This document shows positions 5,875-9,867 of a DNA stretch of 9,867 bases, piece by piece. Made by a program: the position numbers and the translations under genes. Numbering within the stretch: the first letter of the stretch is position 1; each line of letters starts with the position of its first letter. Source of the DNA: Prevotellaceae bacterium (GTDB taxonomy: Bacteria; Bacteroidota; Bacteroidia; Bacteroidales; UBA932). The stretch covers positions 1 through 9,867 of the forward strand of contig JAITKG010000158.1 in assembly GCA_031278495.1 (NCBI GenBank), written 5' to 3'. The notes below the pieces were generated by a model. That model saw only the letters and a program-made list of their open reading frames with translations. It had not been told where the DNA came from and did no database searches.

Positions 5875-8800
5875 TTATTTTTTCTCTATTCCTTTTTTCT
5901 GTTTACGCCCGTACAAGTCATATACAATAGGCGTACCTACAAATAACGTTGCGTAAATACTTGCCAGGATACCGACGATTAACGCTACCGAAAATCCACG
6001 GATAACTTCGCCGCCGAAAATTGCAATGGCGATCAATACTACCAATGTAGATACGCTGGTGTTCACGGTGCGCGCCAGCGTGCTGTTTAACGCTTCATTG
6101 ACATTTTGCCGCAATTCGCGTTTCGGATACAACGTGCGGTATTCGCGAATACGGTCGAAAATAACCACCGCATCGTTAATAGCATACCCGATAATCGTCA
6201 GCACCGCAGCAATAAATGTTTGGTCAACGTCCAGGCTAAACGGCAGTATGCCGGAGAAAATAGAGAAGAAACTTATCGTAAATACCGTACAGAATAGTAA
6301 ACCGAGCACGCCGCCTGTTCCCCAAATCCAATTGCGGAAACGGGCTGCGATATAAAGGAAAATGGCAAATAGCGCAATGATCACAGCAATGACGGCATCG
6401 CGTTTAATATCGTTGGCAATAGTAGGTCCTACAAAATCGGAACTTCTAATTCCGTTGGGATTTTCCAAAGTAGAAGTAAATTCGCTCAACGGGATATCCG
6501 CAGCAAAGAAAGGTTTCATGGCGGTATATAATTTTTTGGCAACTAACGAATCTACCGCTTCCGTGTTGTCTTCAATCATGAATGTCGTCGTAATTTTTAT
6601 CTGGTTTTCGGCGCCGAATTGTTTTATTTCGGTCGCGCCGCCGCTCATTTCTGCGAGTATTGCCGAACGCACGTCATTGGTCGAAACCGGTTTGTCAAAG
6701 CGCACGACATACGTCCGCCCGCCGGTGAAATCTACGCCATACGTGAAGCCTTTGGTGAAGATAAACGCCAAACCGATCACTACGATAGACACAGAAAGGA
6801 TATAAGCGAATTTACGTAATGTTACAAAATCGATTTTTGTTTTTGTAAGGAAATTATGCGTAAGTTTATTATCAAAAGTAATGTTCTTTCCTTTGTTCAA
6901 GCGGCTTTCAAACAACAGGCGCGTGATGAAAATAGACGTAAACAAAGAAGTAACGATACCTATTACCAATGTGGTGGCAAAGCCTTGAATAGGTCCGGAG
7001 CCGAATACAAACAATACAATACCGGTAATAATAGTTGTCAAGTTGCCGTCCACAATAGCGGAATAGGCATTCTTATAGCCGTCGGTAACGGCGAGCCGCA
7101 AACTTTTACCGCCGCGCAGTTCTTCTTTGATACGTTCGTAAATAAGCACATTTGCATCTACCGCCATACCCAGCGTAAGCACAATACCGGCAATGCCGGG
7201 CAACGTAAGCACCGCCCCAAAGGAAACCAGCGTGCCGAAAAGGAAGAACACGTTTGTAATTAACGCCACATTCGCCACTACGCCGGCGCCGTTATAAAAG
7301 AATAACATGTAACCCAACACCAGCAAGAAAGCTATCAGGAACGACAGCAATCCCGCATTGATAGATTCTTCGCCGAGCGAAGGTCCTACCACTGCTTCCT
7401 GCACAATATGCGCCGGCGCCGGAAGTTTACCCGATTTCAATACGTTTGCCAAGTCGGTGGCTTCGGGGATGGTGAAGTTACCGGTGATTTGCGAACGTCC
7501 GCCGGTAATTTCATTTTGCACGCGCGGGTAAGAATACACTGCGCCGTCCAAAATAATGGCAATACATTTCTTGCCGTCCCGGGAAGCGTCGGCAGTGAGG
7601 CGCGCCCAAATGCGGGCGCCTTCGGCGTTCATATTCATTTCTACTTCGGCATTGCCTGTTTGCCCATACGTCAGGCGGGCGTCGGTAACCACGCCGCCGT
7701 CAAGGGGCGCTTTACCGTCGGAAGTATTTTTTATGGCGACCAATTCAAAACGGTCTTCTTCCCGTCCTGCATTGTTATATCGTTTTTCCGGTTTCACTGT
7801 CCATGTAGGAACAAACTCCCGCGGGAATAATGCCTGGATTTGCGGCAGGCGCAACCATGCGTTGATTTTTGCCGTATCGCGGTAGTGGGCATGTCCAATG
7901 CAGGCGCCTGTCAGCAGGGTATTCGTTTGCGGGTCTACCGACGGCGAAAGGATCGAAAATAACGGATATTCTTTTTCCATATTCTGCGCGGCTGCCAGCG
8001 AATCGCTTTGCTGCGCCAGCGACGATAATGAGTTCGTATCAGCAACGGCTGTAGCGGTATCCTTTGTTACGGGGCGTTCCGCCAATTGCATTTCTTTTAT
8101 CAAACGGTTGGCTTCTACCAGCGCCTGATAAATTTCGCTGTTTTCATAGGTTGTCCAAAATTCGAGGGAAGCGGTTCCCTGCAATAATTTGCGTACGCGT
8201 TCAGGTTCTTTCACGCCGGGCAATTCCACTAAAATACGCCCGGAATTGGTCAATCGCTGGATATTCGGTTGCGTTACGCCAAAATGGTCGATACGGTTGC
8301 GCAGTACATTAAACGAATTGGCTATGGCGCTTTCGGCGTCGGAGCGGAGGATCGCCAATACTTCGGTATTGGTCAGCTGCCGGGTTTCTTTACGGACATA
8401 CTGTAATTCGTAGCTGAATTCGTCGGCGAGCGAACGTCCGGGCGCAACCTGACTCCAAGCATCCCCCAGCAGCGAAACAAAGTCGCCGCCGGTGGCGTTG
8501 TAGTTTTTCGTAGCGATGCCCAATGCTTCATGCAGGTAAGGCGAGGCATTTTGGTTTGCCATAGATTTCACAATATCCATTACCGACACTTCCAGCATCA
8601 CGTTCATGCCGCCGCGCAGGTCAAGCCCCAAGTTTATTTCTTTTTCTTTGCACTCCTTGTAAGTGTACAGGAAAAATATTTTTTCAGACGAAACAGAATC
8701 AAGGTAATATTTTTCCCGCCCGCGCTCCAGCTCGGCAGCGGAAAACTCTTTATTGTTATCGTCAATGGCAGCATATTCCGGCGTTTGGCGGAATTGTTCG

Positions 8801-8928
8801 ACTGCAACCGCAGCATATTCCTTTGCCTTGCCTTCTTCCATGCGCGTTACCACTGTAAACGACAATTGGTAAAAGCAAGCTAGCCCCAGTAAAATAGCTA
8901 CTAAACGAATGGCGCCTTTATTTTGCAT
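5875..8928 (-). CDS. secDF: Protein translocase SecDF, fused SecD and SecF
   Basis: SecDF is the inner-membrane motor that uses the proton gradient to pull preproteins out of SecYEG on the periplasmic side. The 1017-residue protein joins the two halves, as is normal in Bacteroidota. The SecD half is about 1-690: first membrane helix 7-27; start of the periplasmic P1 domain with NLGLDLRGGMNVMLEV (99-113); then five membrane helices (about 524-675) containing GMAVDANVLIYERI (587-600), whose Asp591 matches the essential proton-relay aspartate. The SecF half is about 700-1017: membrane helix 706-724, VDFTGG (732-737), then helices with IIGYAINDAVVIFDRIRE (912-929), Asp919 being the counterpart residue. 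A low-complexity Ala/Ser/Thr/Asp stretch (about 287-316) is inserted in P1. The C-terminus is basic (GRKQKKGIEKK), facing the cytoplasm. The start is fixed by the first helix and by a promoter 43 bases upstream. It is monocistronic here, with no yajC adjacent. Confidence 0.97.
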   Translation of the reverse strand: MQNKGAIRLVAILLGLACFYQLSFTVVTRMEEGKAKEYAAVAVEQFRQTPEYAAIDDNNKEFSAAELERGREKYYLDSVSSEKIFFLYTYKECKEKEINLGLDLRGGMNVMLEVSVMDIVKSMANQNASPYLHEALGIATKNYNATGGDFVSLLGDAWSQVAPGRSLADEFSYELQYVRKETRQLTNTEVLAILRSDAESAIANSFNVLRNRIDHFGVTQPNIQRLTNSGRILVELPGVKEPERVRKLLQGTASLEFWTTYENSEIYQALVEANRLIKEMQLAERPVTKDTATAVADTNSLSSLAQQSDSLAAAQNMEKEYPLFSILSPSVDPQTNTLLTGACIGHAHYRDTAKINAWLRLPQIQALFPREFVPTWTVKPEKRYNNAGREEDRFELVAIKNTSDGKAPLDGGVVTDARLTYGQTGNAEVEMNMNAEGARIWARLTADASRDGKKCIAIILDGAVYSYPRVQNEITGGRSQITGNFTIPEATDLANVLKSGKLPAPAHIVQEAVVGPSLGEESINAGLLSFLIAFLLVLGYMLFFYNGAGVVANVALITNVFFLFGTLVSFGAVLTLPGIAGIVLTLGMAVDANVLIYERIKEELRGGKSLRLAVTDGYKNAYSAIVDGNLTTIITGIVLFVFGSGPIQGFATTLVIGIVTSLFTSIFITRLLFESRLNKGKNITFDNKLTHNFLTKTKIDFVTLRKFAYILSVSIVVIGLAFIFTKGFTYGVDFTGGRTYVVRFDKPVSTNDVRSAILAEMSGGATEIKQFGAENQIKITTTFMIEDNTEAVDSLVAKKLYTAMKPFFAADIPLSEFTSTLENPNGIRSSDFVGPTIANDIKRDAVIAVIIALFAIFLYIAARFRNWIWGTGGVLGLLFCTVFTISFFSIFSGILPFSLDVDQTFIAAVLTIIGYAINDAVVIFDRIREYRTLYPKRELRQNVNEALNSTLARTVNTSVSTLVVLIAIAIFGGEVIRGFSVALIVGILASIYATLFVGTPIVYDLYGRKQKKGIEKK

Positions 8929-8970
8929 AATGTAAAAAGTTTAAATAGATAAATCAAAATTATAAGGGCG

Positions 8971-9000
8971 CAAATATACATATTTTTTGCGAATAACGAA
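8971..9000 (-). promoter_or_regulatory. Promoter of secDF
   Basis: The minus strand reads TATATTTG (8978-8971) followed by CGCCC, an exact TAnnTTTG -7 element. At 19 bases upstream the -33 position reads TTC (9000-8998), next to a T-run, a weak match to TTG. Transcription would begin near 8965, giving a leader of about 35 bases. Confidence 0.78.
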
Positions 9001-9031
9001 AAAAATGTTTTGGCGGAAGGCGCGGGCAGAT

Positions 9032-9222
9032 TCAAGTACCCAATACCAACGGACTGGGAATTGTGTTTACCGGCTTCTCTTCGTTGCAACAGATTTCAAA
9101 ATTCAGGTTGCCTGCCGGAACACGACCACGAGGAGGAAATGCAACCACCACGCGCCATTTTCATATGCCGTAACCTCGATTAGAAATACCTGTATTTGCA
9201 GCCACTTTAATTTTATTTTCAT
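9032..9222 (-). pseudogene. Short protein-like minus-strand tract, interrupted; possible gene remnant
   Basis: I do not recognise a gene here. Two overlapping minus-strand frames look more protein-like than expected. An ATG at 9220-9222 opens 39 residues beginning MKIKLKWLQIQVFL and ending with TGA at 9103-9105. In another frame a 42-residue run (9035-9160) reads KWRVVVAFPPRGRVPAGNLN, then FEICCNEEKPVNTIPSPLVL, and stops at 9032-9034. The same frame is open further upstream but broken by TGA at 9161-9163. Base composition is nearer to coding DNA than the AT-rich flanks. It could be a decayed small gene, a dispersed repeat that is often mis-annotated, or chance. No promoter consensus is seen upstream of the ATG. 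Confidence 0.25.
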
Positions 9223-9247
9223 GGTTTTATATTTTTTTGTACTTTTG
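9217..9247 (+). promoter_or_regulatory. Plus-strand promoter for the structured RNA candidate
   Basis: The plus strand reads TACTTTTG at 9240-9247, an exact TAnnTTTG -7 element. The -33 position, about 19 bases upstream, reads TTTC (9217-9220) in place of TTTG. It is the only plus-strand match I found. It points away from secDF into a region with strong RNA structure but no open reading frame. Confidence 0.6.
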
Positions 9248-9252
9248 TGTTT

Positions 9253-9398
9253 CATTAAAATAAACAGGCGCCTCCAACACCAAAAACATGAGGACTTGCC
9301 CCTGCCTAAGGCGTTGCGACGCCTGAACCGGACGGTAGTGTACTGAAGTCTTTCTACCGGACGGAGAACAGGGGTTAGTTCTTTTTCCCCTGTTTTAC
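9253..9398 (+). ncRNA. Candidate structured small RNA, about 145 bases, family unknown
   Basis: Starting about 6 bases past the plus-strand -7 element, the sequence can fold into a closed rod. The outer stem is AAACAGG (9262-9268) with CCTGTTT (9389-9395). After an asymmetric bubble comes a second stem, GAGGACTTGCCCCTG (9290-9304) with CAGGGGTTAGTTCTT (9369-9383), with one mismatch and several G-U pairs. It encloses two hairpins: AGGCGT/ACGCCT at 9309-9324 with loop TGCG, and CGGTAG/CTACCG at 9333-9338 and 9354-9359. A competing hairpin, AACAGGGG/CCCCTGTT (9367-9374 and 9387-9394), is followed by TTACC and could end the transcript, though the U-run is short. A long closed rod with a bubble recalls 6S RNA, and Bacteroidota have named RNAs of this size (6S-Flavo, Bacteroidales-1). 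I cannot confirm membership. No protein gene follows on this strand, so a leader role is unlikely. Confidence 0.5.
9367..9396 (+). terminator. Terminator-like hairpin at the 3' end of the RNA candidate
   Basis: AACAGGGG (9367-9374) and CCCCTGTT (9387-9394) form a perfect 8-bp stem over a 12-base T-rich loop. Only TT and then ACC follow on the plus strand (TGTTTTACC overall), so the U-run is weak. On the minus strand no T-run follows. Its 5' arm is also needed by the second stem of the RNA candidate, so the two folds exclude each other. Confidence 0.4.
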
Positions 9399-9429
9399 CT
9401 ATTTCGAGAACATTTTTATTTTTTCAAGC

Positions 9430-9464
9430 TTGCGCGATGAAACCCTACAGGGGACATGGCGCAA
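9430..9464. other. Isolated three-step hairpin between the RNA candidate and the Cys-rich gene
   Basis: TTGCGC/GCGCAA (9430-9435 and 9459-9464), ATG/CAT (9437-9439 and 9455-9457) and CCC/GGG (9443-9445 and 9450-9452) are stacked with small internal loops under a TACA tetraloop. It includes a further ACAGGGG (9447-9453), complementary to CCCCTGT at 9387-9393. There is no T-run on either side. It could be a 3' end structure of the Cys-rich transcript or a second domain of a longer plus-strand RNA. The rest of 9397-9528 shows nothing else I can name beyond two copies of TTAGCGG (9471-9477 and 9494-9500). Confidence 0.35.
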
Positions 9465-9528
9465 CGAAGTTTAGCGGTTGTAAAAACGCAGAGTTAGCGG
9501 GTATTTCAATAATTCATATTTCTTTATT

Positions 9529-9867
9529 TTATAAATTACAGCAATAGCAAAAAAGATCGCTTTGTATTCTCTGGAAATGGTAGTTTGTATATCCATTGTA
9601 ACCGCATATCTTTTTGCAGGCAGCCAACGGTTCATCCACAAACGAGTCGGTATTACCTAACCAACCACCAAAACTGCCATTAGGGCATGTGCCAGACGTA
9701 GGTTCGCAGTTTTGCGTGCAATTAGCATCAGTTTTAGTCCCAGTTGACGTCCTGTTTCCACAACCGTCATAGTAGTATACGTAGCGGGTATTGCATCCAC
9801 TGCATTCGCCGTTTTCCGTATACGAAGCACAGCCCGAACAACAACTTGTGTTTTGTTGCGTCGTGGT
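9529..9867 (-). CDS. Cysteine-rich protein, C-terminal 112 residues; start lies outside the window
   Basis: This minus-strand frame is open from the window edge to TAA at 9529-9531 and has no ATG in view. I do not recognise the family. The visible 112 residues contain 14 cysteines, at 9, 10, 13, 22, 25, 36, 50, 54, 61, 84, 88, 107, 109 and 110 of the fragment. Gly, Asn, Thr and Tyr are also abundant, and the composition suits a disulfide-rich exported protein. CxxC-like pairs lie in the first part (CCSGC, CSGC), CTQNC in the middle. The end reads ACKKICGYNGYTNYHF and finally FCYCCNL: a CxxxC followed by CxC, the spacing of CS-alpha-beta folds, but lacking the usual GxC between them. A second frame is open for 65 codons, but its content looks like a shadow. 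Alternatives include a NVEALA-type secreted peptide or the tail of a longer repeat protein. No intrinsic terminator is seen after it. Function unknown. Confidence 0.6.
   Translation of the reverse strand, partial: TTTQQNTSCCSGCASYTENGECSGCNTRYVYYYDGCGNRTSTGTKTDANCTQNCEPTSGTCPNGSFGGWLGNTDSFVDEPLAACKKICGYNGYTNYHFQRIQSDLFCYCCNL

Noticed and set aside
8901..9089. Minus-strand 62-codon frame overlapping the secDF start
   Set aside because: It spans the secDF promoter and leader and overlaps the secDF start in another frame. No supporting features.
8987..9346. Plus-strand 119-codon frame
   Set aside because: It runs through the plus-strand promoter element and into the structured RNA region, with unlikely composition and no recognisable domain.
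9253..9528. tRNA, tmRNA, SRP RNA or RNase P RNA
   Set aside because: None of the conserved motifs I know for these (T-loop and anticodon arm, tag reading frame, GGAA-capped SRP hairpin, RNase P P4 core) is present.
1..9867. CRISPR array, insertion sequence or attachment site
   Set aside because: No regularly spaced repeats, transposase-like frame, terminal inverted repeats with target duplication, or tRNA-end duplication is visible.

Overview
The window looks like a chromosomal segment from the phylum Bacteroidota, probably class Bacteroidia. Four things point there. SecD and SecF are fused into one 1017-residue protein. A TonB-dependent receptor with a carboxypeptidase-regulatory-like N-terminus is paired with a DUF4249 lipoprotein. 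The gene order rplU-rpmA-serS is one I associate with this group. The recognisable promoters have the Bacteroidota -7 element TAnnTTTG, and starts lack clear Shine-Dalgarno sequences. Every confident protein gene is on the minus strand, so transcription runs from high to low coordinates.

Layout in the direction of transcription: (1) At 9529-9867 is the 3' end of a gene for a very cysteine-rich protein; its start lies outside the window. (2) From 8979 to 9528 there is no convincing protein gene. This stretch holds a plus-strand promoter-like site followed by a compact, highly structured RNA candidate (about 9253-9398), a further hairpin, and a short protein-like but interrupted minus-strand tract. 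(3) secDF (5875-8928) has its own promoter at about 8971. (4) An AT-rich 350-base gap follows, then the HU gene (5252-5524), which has a textbook promoter and a textbook terminator. (5) A TonB-dependent receptor (2828-5176) and a DUF4249 lipoprotein (1903-2781) follow as a two-gene outer-membrane operon. (6) The last block is rplU (1336-1653) and rpmA (1049-1309), with a promoter and structured leader upstream and an intrinsic terminator downstream. After that comes serS (1-945, cut off by the window edge before motif 3).

Most of the content is housekeeping: ribosomal proteins bL21 and bL27, seryl-tRNA synthetase, the nucleoid protein HU and the SecDF translocation motor. The receptor/lipoprotein pair is an uptake system of unknown substrate. 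The parts most worth a second look lie in the last 650 bases: the structured RNA candidate with four alternately complementary segments, and the cysteine-rich protein, whose C-terminal cysteine spacing partly resembles a defensin-type (CS-alpha-beta) fold. Both are inferences from sequence alone.
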